A stretch of DNA of 49,107 nucleotides, from assembly GCA_009704535.1 (NCBI GenBank), contig WLEA01000003.1, positions 1 to 49,107 on the forward strand. Reading direction: 5' to 3'. The position numbers were made by a program, and so were the translations under genes. Shown here piece after piece: positions 24,206 to 33,732 of the stretch (its first letter is position 1; the number at the start of each line of letters is the position of its first letter). This DNA comes from Actinomycetota bacterium (lineage in GTDB: Bacteria; Actinomycetota; Actinomycetes; Actinomycetales; Microbacteriaceae). Below the pieces are notes generated by a model. That model was not told the DNA's origin, did not search any database, and was given only the letters and a program-made list of their open reading frames with translations.

Positions 24206-25357
24206 ATGCCCTCCGCTGGACGCGTCATTGTTCCCAGGCGCTCTCGACTTGTGGGCGCGGGTCGCTATCTGCGGATGCGCCTTGGGCAGCTGTTGCGGGG
24301 GAGCCCCGAGCCTGCCCCGGTCGGTCGCCCTGATTACTACAAACGTGAGCTTCACCCTTCGTTGCTTGTGCGCTCCGCGACGTCGTTGCCGGTCAGAGAT
24401 TTGCTCGAGCCCGGTCACCAGGAACGAAGCGTTCTCGATGCTGCACGCGAGTGTTTCCGTCGCGATGGTGTCTATCCGCTGAACTTTTCGTTTCCTCGTC
24501 CAGAACTCATGCCCCCAGAAATCGGTGACCGGCCACACTTTCTCTCCAGCACAATCCCTGGCGAACCTTTCTCGTTTGACTCGTGGGATGACTACCTGGC
24601 CGAATACCGCAGCGCATACTTTGCCCTCTCCACGAAGAAGGGTGGGTGGGACACCTTTCGCCACTTAGAAATTCTTTTTTCGGGCGGCATCCCGCTGATG
24701 CCAGGCCTTGGCAAAGCCCACCAGCACTCGCTCGCCCATTTTCCGAAGAGGGCTTTGGTTGGCGTGTACGACAGCCTGGTTCAGGATGGTCCAGCACTGC
24801 CCAGTGAGACAACCCAGGAGTTCTTCAGGGACTTCGCCAGATCGCACCTGAGCTCAGACGCAATGGCCCGGTATGTGCTTCGGCTCACTGGGCTTGAGTC
24901 ATCATCGATTCTGTTTGTCGACGAGTCTTTGCCCCGGCGCACGGATTACTTGAGCGCCTTCACGTATATCGGTCTCAAGCAGGCGACTGCGCAGCGCACT
25001 CAGGCAGCGTTTGAGCCCCACTTCCTCTTTGATGACTTCACCGGGGACACCAGCACGCTCTATGGCAGAGGGTTCGGCTATTCGCGGAGCCTTCCCTCAA
25101 CCCTGCGGGGTTCTCTCGCCACTACTGGCCACGCTGGTGCACACCAGCTCGCTGAACTCAGCGCGTCCTTCGACGCAATCGTGGTTGGCAACTATGACGC
25201 AAACCGCGGGCTTGTTGACCAACTGCGGCAACGCGGTGTTCCTGCCAACAAGTTTGTCTGCATCGTCGGCTCAGATTTACCCACTGACTTCAGGCTCCGG
25301 CACGACATGGCCAGGAGCGGCATGACCTTCTTTGTCCGCGAGTTTGTGAAGCTCTAA
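24206..25357 (+). CDS. Exostosin/GT-like protein, unknown function
   Basis: The 383-residue protein has a very basic N-terminus (PSAGRVIVPRRSRLV) and no clear membrane helix. Around residues 145-165 the pattern KKGGWDTFRHLEILFSGG followed by IPLMPGL resembles the nucleotide-sugar binding segment (W-D-x-x-R-x-x-E-x-x-x-x-G-x-x-P) of exostosin-like and related GT-B glycosyltransferases. The C-terminal half has alternating strand and helix patterns ('FDAIVVGNYDANRGL', 'NKFVCIVGSDLP'), compatible with a Rossmann-type fold. It is divergent from the ABC exporter. It shares CTAA with the ribH stop. The substrate is unknown and the transferase assignment rests on one motif. Confidence 0.55.
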   Translation: MPSAGRVIVPRRSRLVGAGRYLRMRLGQLLRGSPEPAPVGRPDYYKRELHPSLLVRSATSLPVRDLLEPGHQERSVLDAARECFRRDGVYPLNFSFPRPELMPPEIGDRPHFLSSTIPGEPFSFDSWDDYLAEYRSAYFALSTKKGGWDTFRHLEILFSGGIPLMPGLGKAHQHSLAHFPKRALVGVYDSLVQDGPALPSETTQEFFRDFARSHLSSDAMARYVLRLTGLESSSILFVDESLPRRTDYLSAFTYIGLKQATAQRTQAAFEPHFLFDDFTGDTSTLYGRGFGYSRSLPSTLRGSLATTGHAGAHQLAELSASFDAIVVGNYDANRGLVDQLRQRGVPANKFVCIVGSDLPTDFRLRHDMARSGMTFFVREFVKL

Positions 25358-25821
25358 AGACCGCGCAGCACCAGAGCGGTGTGAAGTGCCGCTTCGGCAG
25401 CCTCAGCACCTTTGTCTTCGTTAGAGCTCTCGAAACCAGCGCGATCAATGCCCTGTGCCTCGTCATCCAGGGTCAAGACACCAAAGCCAACCGGTTTACC
25501 CGTGGCCAGTGCAACATTGGTCAGGCCTGTGGTGGCAGCAGAGGATACGTAGTCAAAGTGAGGTGTTCCACCACGAATAATGACCCCGAGTGCCACGACC
25601 GCATCGGCGCCCTTCTGAAGGGCCGCCTGGGCCACTACCGGAAGTTCAAAGGAACCGGGAACTCGGATGAGCGAGTGATCGCAACCAGCCGCATCAAGCA
25701 CGCGGATGGCACCAGCGATGAGGCCTTCTGCGATCGTCTCGTGCCACATCCCGGCAACAATGACGACTCGAAGAGCGCTAGCGCCATTCAAGTCGATGCG
25801 TGGTGCTCCGTGGCCGCTCAT
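25354..25821 (-). CDS. ribH: 6,7-dimethyl-8-ribityllumazine synthase
   Basis: RibH condenses the pyrimidine and four-carbon precursors of riboflavin. The 155-residue protein has the family start 'RVVIVAGMWHETIAEGLI', 'VPGSFELPVVAQ', 'AVVALGVIIRGGTPHFDYV' and 'PVGFGVLTLDDEAQG'. The catalytic histidine lies in 'GGTPHFDYV'. It is the last gene of the rib operon and its start overlaps ribBA by four bases. Expression should be set by the FMN riboswitch upstream of ribD. Confidence 0.96.
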   Translation of the reverse strand: MSGHGAPRIDLNGASALRVVIVAGMWHETIAEGLIAGAIRVLDAAGCDHSLIRVPGSFELPVVAQAALQKGADAVVALGVIIRGGTPHFDYVSSAATTGLTNVALATGKPVGFGVLTLDDEAQGIDRAGFESSNEDKGAEAAEAALHTALVLRGL

Positions 25822-27104
25822 AGGTTTTCTCCGTTCTCGGGGAGCGTGATGGCTCCAGTGGCAAGTTCTCCCGGAATGTGGTGTCCCATGCGGTCGCGCT
25901 TGGCCTCCAGGTATGCGGTGTTGACAGCGCCCACGCCCACAAGAAGGGGGACCAACTCGGTCACCGTGATGCCGTGTTGTTCCAGCTGGCGTCGTTTTTC
26001 AGGGTTGTTGCTCAGTAGCCGGACGGAAGAAATGCCCATGTCTGTAAGGATTGCGGCTGCTGCCCCGTAGTCTCTGGCATCCGCGGGGAGGCCTAATGCC
26101 AAGTTTGCATCCAGGGTGTCGAGACCGGCTTCTTGAAGGCGGTAAGCACGCAGTTTGTTCACAAGTCCAATACCGCGGCCTTCATGGCCTCGCAGGTAGA
26201 TCACGACGCCGCCGTCGGCGTTGATTTGTTCCATGGCTGCGTCCAACTGCGGGCCACACTCACACTTCAGGGAGCCCATTGCTTCACCGGTTAGGCACTC
26301 TGAGTGCAGGCGCACCAGCATGCCATCTCGGGGTTCCCCGGAGACGATAGCGATGTGATCAGCACCAGTAGCGCGGTCACGATAGGCGTGAAGGTCGAAG
26401 ATGCCGTGTTCGGTGGGAACACGGGTCTTGACCTCAAAAATGACGCGCTGGTCGGCGACAGCCCTGTGGCGGGGTGTCCGAGCGTCGCTACCGGAATCGG
26501 TCTCATCGAGTTCCTTGAGTAGCTGGGCAATGGTCACCACCGGAATCTTTTCCCGTTCACCCAGATCCAGCAGTTGTGGCAACCGCAAGAGCTCGCCGTC
26601 ATCACCGACAACCTCGCCGATGACGGCGACTGGTTCCAGCCCAGCCAACTGCATCAGCTCGACTGCCGCTTCGGTGTGTCCAGCGCGCTCCTTGACTCCA
26701 CCGGGGGCTGCCTTCAACGGCACGATGTGGCCGGGGCGAATCACTGACTCCGGCGTGGAGAGGGGATCTGCCAACACACGCAGGGTGCGCGTGCGATCAG
26801 ACGCGCTAATTCCTGTGGTGATGCCAGACGCTGCATCCACGCTCACCGTGTAGGCGGTTTTGCGGGGGTCTTCGTTGTCTTCGACCATCGGTGGCAACCT
26901 AAGGGCCACTGCTCGCCAAGCGGGCATTGGCGCACACAGGTATCCGGAGGAGTGACGAATCGTCCAACCCACCCATTCCGGGGTTGCCAGCTGAGCACTC
27001 AGGATGATGTCGCCCTCGTTCTCGCGCGCTTCGTCATCAACCACAATGATGGGACGACCGAGCCTCAGGTGCTCGAGCGCCTCTGCGATTGTCCCGATAC
27101 TCAT
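25818..27104 (-). CDS. ribBA: Bifunctional 3,4-dihydroxy-2-butanone-4-phosphate synthase / GTP cyclohydrolase II
   Basis: The 428-residue enzyme provides both starting compounds for riboflavin. The RibB half (about 1-200) has 'PIIVVDDEARENEGDII', 'SSGYLCAPM', and 'GHIVPLKAAPGGVKERAGHTEAA'. The RibA half (about 220-415) has the zinc cysteines in SECLTGEAMGSLKCECG, then 'YLRGHEGRGIGLVNKLRAY' and 'LLSNNPEKRRQL'. Both halves keep their known catalytic motifs. It overlaps ribE and ribH by four bases on each side. Confidence 0.97.
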   Translation of the reverse strand: MSIGTIAEALEHLRLGRPIIVVDDEARENEGDIILSAQLATPEWVGWTIRHSSGYLCAPMPAWRAVALRLPPMVEDNEDPRKTAYTVSVDAASGITTGISASDRTRTLRVLADPLSTPESVIRPGHIVPLKAAPGGVKERAGHTEAAVELMQLAGLEPVAVIGEVVGDDGELLRLPQLLDLGEREKIPVVTIAQLLKELDETDSGSDARTPRHRAVADQRVIFEVKTRVPTEHGIFDLHAYRDRATGADHIAIVSGEPRDGMLVRLHSECLTGEAMGSLKCECGPQLDAAMEQINADGGVVIYLRGHEGRGIGLVNKLRAYRLQEAGLDTLDANLALGLPADARDYGAAAAILTDMGISSVRLLSNNPEKRRQLEQHGITVTELVPLLVGVGAVNTAYLEAKRDRMGHHIPGELATGAITLPENGENL

Positions 27105-27709
27105 GCGAGAGTCTCCTGAACAATGAATTCCTTGAGGCGAAGTACCTGACGAGCCAGGATATCGGTCTCGATGTTGACCACGTCGCCCACCGCGGCGCGG
27201 CCGAGCGTTGTTGCACTCAGTGTTTCAGGAATCAACGAGACTTCAGCCCAGTCTCGTCCCACCGCAGACACGGTGAGTGAGACACCATCGATTGTGATCG
27301 AACCCTTGTGAGCAACCAGGGGGGCGACCTCTGGAGACAAGGACACTTTCACCACTTGCCACTGGTCACCAGGGCGCACGTCTAATACCTGAGCGGTCGC
27401 ATCAACATGCCCCTGGACTATGTGACCGCCGAGGCGGTCGCCCACACGGGCTGCTCTCTCCAGGTTGACGGGCACCCCTGGTGCCCACTTCGCAGCGGCA
27501 GATTGATTGAGGGTTTCTTTCATCACATCGGCAACAAAGTGTTCTGAATCGAACTGGGTCACCGTCAAGCACACACCACTTACAGAAATCGAGTCACCGA
27601 GTGACACGTCACTGAGCACGAGGGACGCGGCCACGCTCACTTCGGCGCCATCACCCTTCTCGCTGATTGCCCGGATGGTGCCAATTTCCTCAATCAGTCC
27701 TGTGAACAT
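27101..27709 (-). CDS. ribE: Riboflavin synthase alpha chain
   Basis: Riboflavin synthase converts two lumazine molecules into riboflavin and the pyrimidine precursor. The 202-residue protein starts MFTGLIEEIGTI and has two homologous barrel domains, with 'GDSISVSGVCLTVT' in the first and 'KGSITIDGVSLTVSAV' in the second, and 'LGGHIVQGHVDATAQV'. Length is normal. It starts six bases after ribD and overlaps ribBA by four. This gene is called ribC in some older schemes. Confidence 0.96.
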   Translation of the reverse strand: MFTGLIEEIGTIRAISEKGDGAEVSVAASLVLSDVSLGDSISVSGVCLTVTQFDSEHFVADVMKETLNQSAAAKWAPGVPVNLERAARVGDRLGGHIVQGHVDATAQVLDVRPGDQWQVVKVSLSPEVAPLVAHKGSITIDGVSLTVSAVGRDWAEVSLIPETLSATTLGRAAVGDVVNIETDILARQVLRLKEFIVQETLA

Positions 27710-27715
27710 TGCCGC

Positions 27716-28759
27716 CTACTTTCCACTGCGGGGTCTGGCGGTGACGACTACGTCGTCACCGAGTCTGGTGATGTCTCGAATATCGAGGCCGATGACCTCT
27801 GGCATCGTGTTCACGCCAAGGTCGCGAACGGCCATCATGGGGCCGCCAATGAGCATTGGCCCTACCGTGATGTGGATTTCGTCGACAATTCCGGCTTTGA
27901 TGAAGGCACTCGCGAGGGTGGGGCCACCCTCAACATAAACGCTGCGAATGCCCTCGGAAAATAGTTGGGCCAGTACTGCGTGGGGATCGTGGCCGGGGAC
28001 GCGACGAAAACCGCCAGGGTGAGAGCGAATCTTGGCACCCTGTGGCACCTCCGTGTTGCCTGCCACCACCGCGAGAGGCTGGTGATTGTGCAGATCACCG
28101 CTGGAGGTTCTGGCGGTCAAACTCGGGTCATCAACGAGCACGGTGTTGGTTCCGACCACGATTGCATCGTGTTCTGAGCGATCCTGGTGAACCTTCTCCC
28201 TGGTTGCAGGGCCGGTAATCCACTGGCTTGTGCCGTCAGCAGCTGCTGCGCGGCCGTCCCAGGACATTGCCCACTTGAGTGTCACCCAAGGGCGCCCCGA
28301 CGATACAGAATGGTGCCAACGCTCGATGAGCGCTACACCTTCCTGGTTCATAAAGCCTCGAACAACCTCGATGCCGGCACCCTCGAGCACCTGGGCACCA
28401 CCGCTCGAGTCGACGCCAGGGTCATCGACACTAAAGACAACCCGTGCTATTCCGGCTTCCACGAGGGCCTCCGCGCACGGGCCAGTCTTGCCGGTGTGTG
28501 CGCAGGGCTCGAGTGTCACAACAGCTGTGAGGCCCTCTGTAGAAATACCGGCAGCTCGAGCAGTGGCCATGGCCATGATTTCTGCGTGCGGTGTCCCAGA
28601 TCCTTCGTGCCAGCCCTCAGCGCAGATGGCGTCAGTGCCGTCGAGAAGAACGCAGCCAACACGAGGATTACCGCCTGCCATGGGCCCCTTGGTCGCAAGT
28701 TCCAACGCGCGAGCCATCCCCGCTGCCAGGGCAACTCTCGGGGTGTTCGTGGCGTTCAT
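27716..28759 (-). CDS. ribD: Bifunctional riboflavin deaminase/reductase
   Basis: RibD deaminates and then reduces the pyrimidine intermediate of riboflavin synthesis. The 347-residue protein has an N-terminal deaminase domain (about 1-145) with zinc ligands in TPHAEIMAM and '[16 protein letters not shown]', and a C-terminal reductase domain (about 155-340) with '[16 protein letters not shown]' and '[14 protein letters not shown]'. It is the first gene of the operon. The ATG follows GGAG at a somewhat long distance; that GGAG lies in a small hairpin. An FMN riboswitch lies about 80 bases upstream. Confidence 0.96.
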   Translation of the reverse strand: MNATNTPRVALAAGMARALELATKGPMAGGNPRVGCVLLDGTDAICAEGWHEGSGTPHAEIMAMATARAAGISTEGLTAVVTLEPCAHTGKTGPCAEALVEAGIARVVFSVDDPGVDSSGGAQVLEGAGIEVVRGFMNQEGVALIERWHHSVSSGRPWVTLKWAMSWDGRAAAADGTSQWITGPATREKVHQDRSEHDAIVVGTNTVLVDDPSLTARTSSGDLHNHQPLAVVAGNTEVPQGAKIRSHPGGFRRVPGHDPHAVLAQLFSEGIRSVYVEGGPTLASAFIKAGIVDEIHITVGPMLIGGPMMAVRDLGVNTMPEVIGLDIRDITRLGDDVVVTARPRSGK

Positions 28760-28769
28760 CCGGTTCTCT

Positions 28770-28787
28770 ACTCCACTAGGGGGGAGT
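28770..28787 (-). promoter_or_regulatory. Hairpin that can sequester the ribD ribosome binding site
   Basis: ACTCC (28770-28774) and GGAGT (28783-28787) can pair. On the minus strand the second arm contains GGAG, the likely ribosome binding site of ribD, about 11 bases before the ATG. This would fit translational control by the riboswitch. Confidence 0.45.
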
Positions 28788-28800
28788 CTCCGGGGAAGGC

Positions 28801-28844
28801 AACGCGAAATTGGGCCGGAAAATTTCCAGCCTGGCGTTCACGCC
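28801..28844 (-). promoter_or_regulatory. Candidate riboswitch expression platform
   Basis: Two alternative structures are visible. AACGC/GCGTT (28801-28805 with 28834-28838) with inner GAAATT/AATTTC pairs forms one hairpin. GGCG-TTCA-CGCC (28833-28844) forms another and uses the 3' strand of the aptamer P1 helix. They are mutually exclusive. No T-run follows, which speaks against intrinsic termination. Confidence 0.4.
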
Positions 28845-28968
28845 TCCTCTCATCCGGACTATTACCGTCGGTCTGGGAGTTCCACCCAGTCAACCGCCGA
28901 CAAATTTCTTTGCAGTCGGGTCGCGGACTATCACCGCCGGTTCAGATTTTCACTGACCCCGGAGCACG
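28841..28968 (-). promoter_or_regulatory. FMN riboswitch (RFN element)
   Basis: Read on the minus strand, the element has the conserved FMN aptamer blocks in order: GGGTCAGTGAAAATC, then ACCGGCGGTGATAGTCCGCG, a variable arm, GGGTGGAACTCCCAGACC, then GACGGTAATAGTCCGGATG and AGAGGAGG. It lies between glpK and ribD on the ribD strand. FMN binding should lower expression of ribD, ribE, ribBA and ribH. Ends are approximate by a few bases. Confidence 0.95.
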
Positions 28969-29036
28969 TTTACTATGCTTCACTATACGGTTTATGGCCT
29001 GGAAATGGGCAGCCAATAATGACGATGAGGTTACCC

Positions 29037-30539
29037 GTGGTTCCCTACATACTCTCCATTGACCAGGGAACGACGAGCTCCAGGGCCATTATTTTTGACC
29101 ACGACGGCAAGATTGTGTCCCAGAGTCAGCGGGAACACCAGCAAATCTTGCCTCAGGCTGGGTGGGTCGAGCACGATCCGATGGAAATCTGGGTCAACGT
29201 TCGTGGAGTTTCTGGTGAAGCGCTCTCCAGAGCACAGCTGACCCGGCACGACATCGCGGGCATTGGCATTACTAACCAGCGAGAGACCGCCATCATCTGG
29301 AACAGAAAGACGGGCCTCCCCGTCTATAACGGGCTGGTCTGGCAGGACACGAGAACTCAGGATCTCATTGACGCTGTGGAAGCCTCTCACGGCAGCGATT
29401 TCTTCCGAAAGAAAACCGGTCTGCCCCTTGCCACCTACTTCTCTGCCAGCAAGATCGTCTGGATTCTTGACAACGTCGAGGGAGCGAGGGCAGCTGCCGA
29501 GGCTGGGGAACTAGCCTTTGGCACGCCCGACACCTGGGTTTTATGGAACTTGACTGGTGGGGTTGACGGTGGCGTTCACGCCACCGATGTCACCAATGCC
29601 AGTCGAACTCTTCTCATGGACCTAGTAACTTGCGCCTGGGACAAGGATTTGATTGGCGCGTGGGGGATTCCTGCTTCGTTGCTTCCTGAAATCCGATCAT
29701 CCTCTGAGATTTATGGCCACGCGCACTCCTCAAGCCTTCTTCGTGAGGTGCCTATCTCTGGAATCTTGGGCGACCAACAAGCAGCAACCTTCGGTCAGGT
29801 GGCATTCGACGTGGGAGAGTCAAAGAACACCTATGGAACAGGGAACTTCCTCATCGCTAACACGGGAACGACGCCTGTGCATTCAAAGAACGGCTTGCTA
29901 ACTACCGTTGCCTATCAACTAGGAGATGAGGCCCCTCGCTATGCGCTAGAGGGGTCCATCGCGGTGACCGGTTCTCTCATCCAGTGGTTGCGCGACAACT
30001 TGGGCCTGATTTCGGAAGCGTCCGAGGTTGAGGCGCTCGCCGCGACTGTCCCTGACAACGGTGGCTGCTATGTCGTCCCCGCGTTCTCTGGCCTTTTCGC
30101 CCCTTATTGGCGCTCAGACGCCAGAGGCGTCATCGTTGGGCTCACTCGTTTCATCAACAAAGGTCACATCGCACGAGCGGCCTTGGAAGCAACCGCGTTC
30201 CAGACTCGGGAGGTGCTCGATGCCGTCAACGCCGATGCCGGCGTTGACCTCACTGAGCTCAAGGTCGACGGCGGGATGGTCAAGAACGAGACCCTTATGC
30301 AATTCCAGGCAGACATTTTGGGCGTTCCCGTGATCAGGCCTCAAGTCGCTGAAACAACAGCGCTCGGGGCCGCCTATGTGGCGGGTCTTGCTGTTGGCTA
30401 CTGGAGTAGCCGGGAGGAGTTGCGCGGAAAATGGGCAGAAGACAAGCGATTTGTGCCTGGCATGTCTGCTGACACGAGCGCGAAGCTACTGGCCGACTGG
30501 AAGAAGGCGGTCACCCGGACGTTTGATTGGGTGGACTAG
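29037..30539 (+). CDS. glpK: Glycerol kinase
   Basis: GlpK phosphorylates glycerol to glycerol 3-phosphate. The 500-residue FGGY-family kinase starts [16 protein letters not shown] and has '[13 protein letters not shown]', '[17 protein letters not shown]', '[13 protein letters not shown]', '[13 protein letters not shown]' and '[21 protein letters not shown]'. The long frame upstream overlaps the riboswitch and ribD; I chose GTG at 29037, six bases after GAGG, which gives the normal family length. ATGs at 29019 and 29025 are alternatives. No glycerol facilitator or glpD gene is adjacent. The stop shares CTAG with ugd. Confidence 0.95.
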   Translation: MVPYILSIDQGTTSSRAIIFDHDGKIVSQSQREHQQILPQAGWVEHDPMEIWVNVRGVSGEALSRAQLTRHDIAGIGITNQRETAIIWNRKTGLPVYNGLVWQDTRTQDLIDAVEASHGSDFFRKKTGLPLATYFSASKIVWILDNVEGARAAAEAGELAFGTPDTWVLWNLTGGVDGGVHATDVTNASRTLLMDLVTCAWDKDLIGAWGIPASLLPEIRSSSEIYGHAHSSSLLREVPISGILGDQQAATFGQVAFDVGESKNTYGTGNFLIANTGTTPVHSKNGLLTTVAYQLGDEAPRYALEGSIAVTGSLIQWLRDNLGLISEASEVEALAATVPDNGGCYVVPAFSGLFAPYWRSDARGVIVGLTRFINKGHIARAALEATAFQTREVLDAVNADAGVDLTELKVDGGMVKNETLMQFQADILGVPVIRPQVAETTALGAAYVAGLAVGYWSSREELRGKWAEDKRFVPGMSADTSAKLLADWKKAVTRTFDWVD

Positions 30540-31849
30540 GAACGTCCCATTCCGCGATAGCGGAAGCCTGCCTTTTTCCACGCGTCGCTATCGAGGCAGT
30601 TGCGACCGTCAATCACGAGCGCGGTTGCTAGCAACCCGGCGACCACGACAGGGTCTGCGGTGGAGAACTGTTTCCATTCGGTGGCAATGACGAGCGCATC
30701 TGCGTTGCGGGCAGCCACTAGGTGGTCGTCGGTGAGTGAAATCGAATCCGATAACCCAGACTGTGCGAGCCGCCTCTGCGCTGGCAGTAGGGCCGCAGGA
30801 TCAGCGGCGACAACCTTCGCACCGGCTCGCGCCAAGGACTCAGTGATGTCTAGGGCGGGGGAGTCACGAATGTCATCGCTGTCGGGCTTGAACGCCATTC
30901 CCCACACAGCGATTGTCTTTCCGGTGAGGTCTCCGAGCTCTTCCACCAACATCTCGAGCACACGTCCGCGCCTGCGCAGATTGATGGCATCAACATCGCG
31001 CAGGAACGACAGCGACTGGCCCACTCCTAGTTCTTCCGCGCGGGCCACGAATCCACGGATGTCCTTGGGGAGGCAGCCTCCACCGAAACCAACACCGGCG
31101 TTCAAAAACCTCCGGCCGATGCGAGCATCGTGACCAATCGCATCAGCCAACTGCGTCACATTCGCTCCGGTCACCTCGGCGATCTCGGCCATCGCGTTGA
31201 TAAAGGAAATCTTGGTGGCAAGGAAAGCGTTTGCCGAGACCTTGACCAACTCCGCTGTGGCAAAGTTCATGAGCAGCCGAGGTGTCCCCGTGGCAAGGAT
31301 CTGCTCGTAGAGTGCATCGAGCGTCGCTCTTGCCCACTCGCCCGAGTCCCCTTCCGGGATGCCATAGACCAGGCGATCTGGGGAAAGGGTGTCCTGGACA
31401 GCAAAGCCTTCCCTCAAAAACTCTGGGTTCCACATCAACACCGCTCCAGTGGAGGTGACCTGTTCTGACAGACGCTCGGCAGTGCCGACTGGCACCGTGG
31501 ATTTGCCGACGACCAGATGGCCTTCACTGATGAAAGGCAGCAGCCCTTCGATTGCTGAGTTCACATAGGTCATGTCGGCCGAGCCGTCACTGGCTTGAGG
31601 TGTTCCAACAGCCACAAAGTGGACCTTGGCCTCCTTCACGACCGACATGTCGGTCGTGAAGGTAAGCCGGGTGGCATTCTTCTGAAGAATGTCGTCAAAG
31701 CCTGGCTCGTGAAATGGGGCTTTTCCGCGGGCGAGTGTGTCGATGCGTACCTCGTCAACATCGATGCCAATAACGTCGTGACCCAGTTCTGCCATTGAGG
31801 CGGCGTGGACTGCACCCAAGTAACCACACCCGATGACAGAAATCTTCAT
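30536..31849 (-). CDS. ugd: UDP-glucose 6-dehydrogenase
   Basis: Ugd oxidises UDP-glucose to UDP-glucuronate for surface polysaccharides. The 437-residue protein has the NAD-binding motif [13 protein letters not shown] at its N-terminus, '[12 protein letters not shown]', '[13 protein letters not shown]', and the catalytic cysteine at residue 259 in [13 protein letters not shown]. '[18 protein letters not shown]' marks the C-terminal nucleotide-sugar domain. Start ATG is at 31849, seven bases after TAGGGT; the longer frame runs into trpS. Its product is the substrate of the uxs-like enzyme encoded at 38487. Confidence 0.94.
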   Translation of the reverse strand: MKISVIGCGYLGAVHAASMAELGHDVIGIDVDEVRIDTLARGKAPFHEPGFDDILQKNATRLTFTTDMSVVKEAKVHFVAVGTPQASDGSADMTYVNSAIEGLLPFISEGHLVVGKSTVPVGTAERLSEQVTSTGAVLMWNPEFLREGFAVQDTLSPDRLVYGIPEGDSGEWARATLDALYEQILATGTPRLLMNFATAELVKVSANAFLATKISFINAMAEIAEVTGANVTQLADAIGHDARIGRRFLNAGVGFGGGCLPKDIRGFVARAEELGVGQSLSFLRDVDAINLRRRGRVLEMLVEELGDLTGKTIAVWGMAFKPDSDDIRDSPALDITESLARAGAKVVAADPAALLPAQRRLAQSGLSDSISLTDDHLVAARNADALVIATEWKQFSTADPVVVAGLLATALVIDGRNCLDSDAWKKAGFRYRGMGRS

Positions 31850-31856
31850 AAAGAAA

Positions 31857-31862
31857 ACCCTA
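31857..31862 (-). promoter_or_regulatory. Candidate leaderless -10 element for ugd
   Basis: TAGGGT on the minus strand, seven bases before the ugd ATG at 31849, within the 22-base gap after trpS. Confidence 0.45.
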
Positions 31863-31871
31863 GGGGATGGG

Positions 31872-32879
31872 CTAGCGCAGGGGCTTGATAAAGCCCACGG
31901 CATCGTGGACGCGAGCAAGGGTTGCTTCAGCGATGACCGATGCCTTGGCGGCCCCAGCGCCAAGAATCCGATCGAGCTCAGCGACATCGCTCAAAAGCTC
32001 GTGGGTTCGCACCCTAATGGGCTCCAATAGTGCGACCAGCGCGTCTGCCGTCTGGGTCTTGAGAGCCCCATAACCGCCGCCTGCCAGCTGGTCTTGCCAC
32101 GACTCAACGCTCTGCTCGGTGGCTAGAGACAGAAGTGTCAGCAGGTTGGACACCCCGGGCTTGCCCTCGGAGTCAAAGCGAATCTCCGAGTCAGTGTCGG
32201 TGACAGCCGACTTCACTTTCTTTGCAATCACCGAGGGCTCGTCCATAAGCCAGATGATGCCGGCCGGGGAATCGCCGGACTTAGACATCTTGGCGCCTGG
32301 GCTCTGCAGGTCATAAATCTTCGCGGCAGCCTCCAGGATCCGCACCTCTGGGACGCTGAGGGTCTTGCCAAAGCGCTGGTTGAAACGCTCTGCGATATCG
32401 CGGGTGAGCTCGATGTGTTGACGCTGATCTTCGCCAACGGGCACCACCGCGGAGTCATAGAGCAGGATGTCGGCAGCCTGCAGGATGGGGTAAGTGAAGA
32501 GGCCAACGGTCGCGTTGTCGGAGCCCTGTTTCTGGGATTTGTCCTTGAACTGGGTCATCCGGCTGGCCTCACCAAAGCCGGTGAGGGTGTTCAAAATCCA
32601 GGCCAGTTCGCTGTGGGCGGGGACGTGGGATTGGACAAACAGTGTTGAAACTTCGGGGTCAATACCGGAAGCGATGTATTGGGCCGCAGTGCGCCTGGTG
32701 TTGGCAGCCAGTTGTTTCGGGTCTTGGGGGACCGTGATTGCGTGCAAGTCAACAACGCAGTAGACGGCATCGTGGTTCTTTTGCATGTCTATCCACTGCA
32801 CAAGCGCACCCGCGTAATTGCCGAGGTGCAGGGAGTCGGCCGATGGCTGCATGCCAGAAAACAGCCGGGGTCTGCTCAT
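31872..32879 (-). CDS. trpS: Tryptophanyl-tRNA synthetase
   Basis: TrpS charges tRNA-Trp. The 335-residue class I enzyme starts [16 protein letters not shown] with the HIGH-like HLGN at 18-21, then 'VDLHAIT', '[21 protein letters not shown]' split over the active site, and the KMSKSG loop. Length is normal. I chose the ATG at 32879, preceded by TACGCT at six bases; the longer frame overlaps the exodeoxyribonuclease gene upstream. It lies downstream of the sdh and xthA genes on the same strand but probably has its own promoter. Confidence 0.96.
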   Translation of the reverse strand: MSRPRLFSGMQPSADSLHLGNYAGALVQWIDMQKNHDAVYCVVDLHAITVPQDPKQLAANTRRTAAQYIASGIDPEVSTLFVQSHVPAHSELAWILNTLTGFGEASRMTQFKDKSQKQGSDNATVGLFTYPILQAADILLYDSAVVPVGEDQRQHIELTRDIAERFNQRFGKTLSVPEVRILEAAAKIYDLQSPGAKMSKSGDSPAGIIWLMDEPSVIAKKVKSAVTDTDSEIRFDSEGKPGVSNLLTLLSLATEQSVESWQDQLAGGGYGALKTQTADALVALLEPIRVRTHELLSDVAELDRILGAGAAKASVIAEATLARVHDAVGFIKPLR

Positions 32880-32885
32880 ACAGGT

Positions 32886-32891
32886 AGCGTA
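32886..32891 (-). promoter_or_regulatory. Candidate leaderless -10 element for trpS
   Basis: TACGCT on the minus strand, six bases before the trpS ATG; it sits just outside or overlapping the 3' end region of xthA (stop at 32897). Confidence 0.5.
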
Positions 32892-32896
32892 ACGGA

Positions 32897-33724
32897 CTAG
32901 ATGTCGTAGTCGGCGATGACCGGAGCGTGGTCGCTCCACCGGGTGTCATAGCTTGGAGCCCGGTCGACCCGGTAGTTCAGCAGAGCGCCGGCGAGGCGGG
33001 TATTGGCCAGGTGGTAATCAATTCGCCACCCTGCGTCGTTGTCGAAGGCTTTGCCTCGCCAACTCCACCAGCTGTAGGGGCCCTCGACTTCGCCGTGGAA
33101 TGCTCGGCCGATGTCGACGAATCGGCCAGCAGCACCCTTGTTGTACTGCTCAGATTCCTCGTGACCAATCCACGCATCGAAATACGCGCGCTCTTCTGGC
33201 AAGAAGCCAGCGTTCTTGAGGTTGCCCTTCCAGTTCTTGATATCAAGCGTTCGGTGACCAACGTTCAGGTCCCCCATCACGAGCGCGCCAGAGGCTTGGC
33301 CACCGAGCTGGCCCATACGAGTGTCCATGTGCTTCAAGAATTCATATTTCGCATCCTGCTTGGGCGTTCCAGCCTCGCCTGAGTGGACATAGCAACTCAC
33401 GATCGTGAGGGGGTTTCCTGAGGGCGTGGTGATGTCCACTTCAATCCAGCGGCCTGCCGTGTCGAGGGCCTTCGGGCCAAGCTCAACACTGACCTCGCGG
33501 TGCGCCTGCCGTGTGGCCACGGCAACGCCAGCTCTGCCTTTGGCGGTGGCCGGGTCGTGGGCGATGACCCAGTCGTCACCGAGAAGGGCTTCTAAGTCCT
33601 CGCGCTCGGCTCGGACTTCTTGAAGCGCCAGAACATCAACCTCGGCTTGATCAAGCCAGGGTTGCATTCCCTTGCGAAAGGCAGCGCGAACGCCATTGAC
33701 GTTAACGCTCGCAACCCGAAGCAT
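32897..33724 (-). CDS. xthA: Exodeoxyribonuclease III / AP endonuclease
   Basis: A 275-residue endonuclease/exonuclease/phosphatase-fold enzyme that cuts at abasic sites in DNA. Motifs: [13 protein letters not shown] at the start, '[12 protein letters not shown]' with the metal-binding Glu, 'VMGDLNVGH' and the end motif '[14 protein letters not shown]'. It begins eight bases after the sdhB stop, so it may be read through from the sdh operon. No separate promoter motif was recognised. Confidence 0.93.
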   Translation of the reverse strand: MLRVASVNVNGVRAAFRKGMQPWLDQAEVDVLALQEVRAEREDLEALLGDDWVIAHDPATAKGRAGVAVATRQAHREVSVELGPKALDTAGRWIEVDITTPSGNPLTIVSCYVHSGEAGTPKQDAKYEFLKHMDTRMGQLGGQASGALVMGDLNVGHRTLDIKNWKGNLKNAGFLPEERAYFDAWIGHEESEQYNKGAAGRFVDIGRAFHGEVEGPYSWWSWRGKAFDNDAGWRIDYHLANTRLAGALLNYRVDRAPSYDTRWSDHAPVIADYDI

Positions 33725-33732
33725 CGGACTAC

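Noticed and set aside
28230-29036. Long N-terminal extension of glycerol kinase
   Set aside because: It overlaps ribD and the FMN riboswitch antisense and has no family similarity; the kinase begins near 29037.
32880-32939. Upstream start of trpS within the exodeoxyribonuclease gene
   Set aside because: The shorter start matches the family and is preceded by a TANNNT element at six bases.
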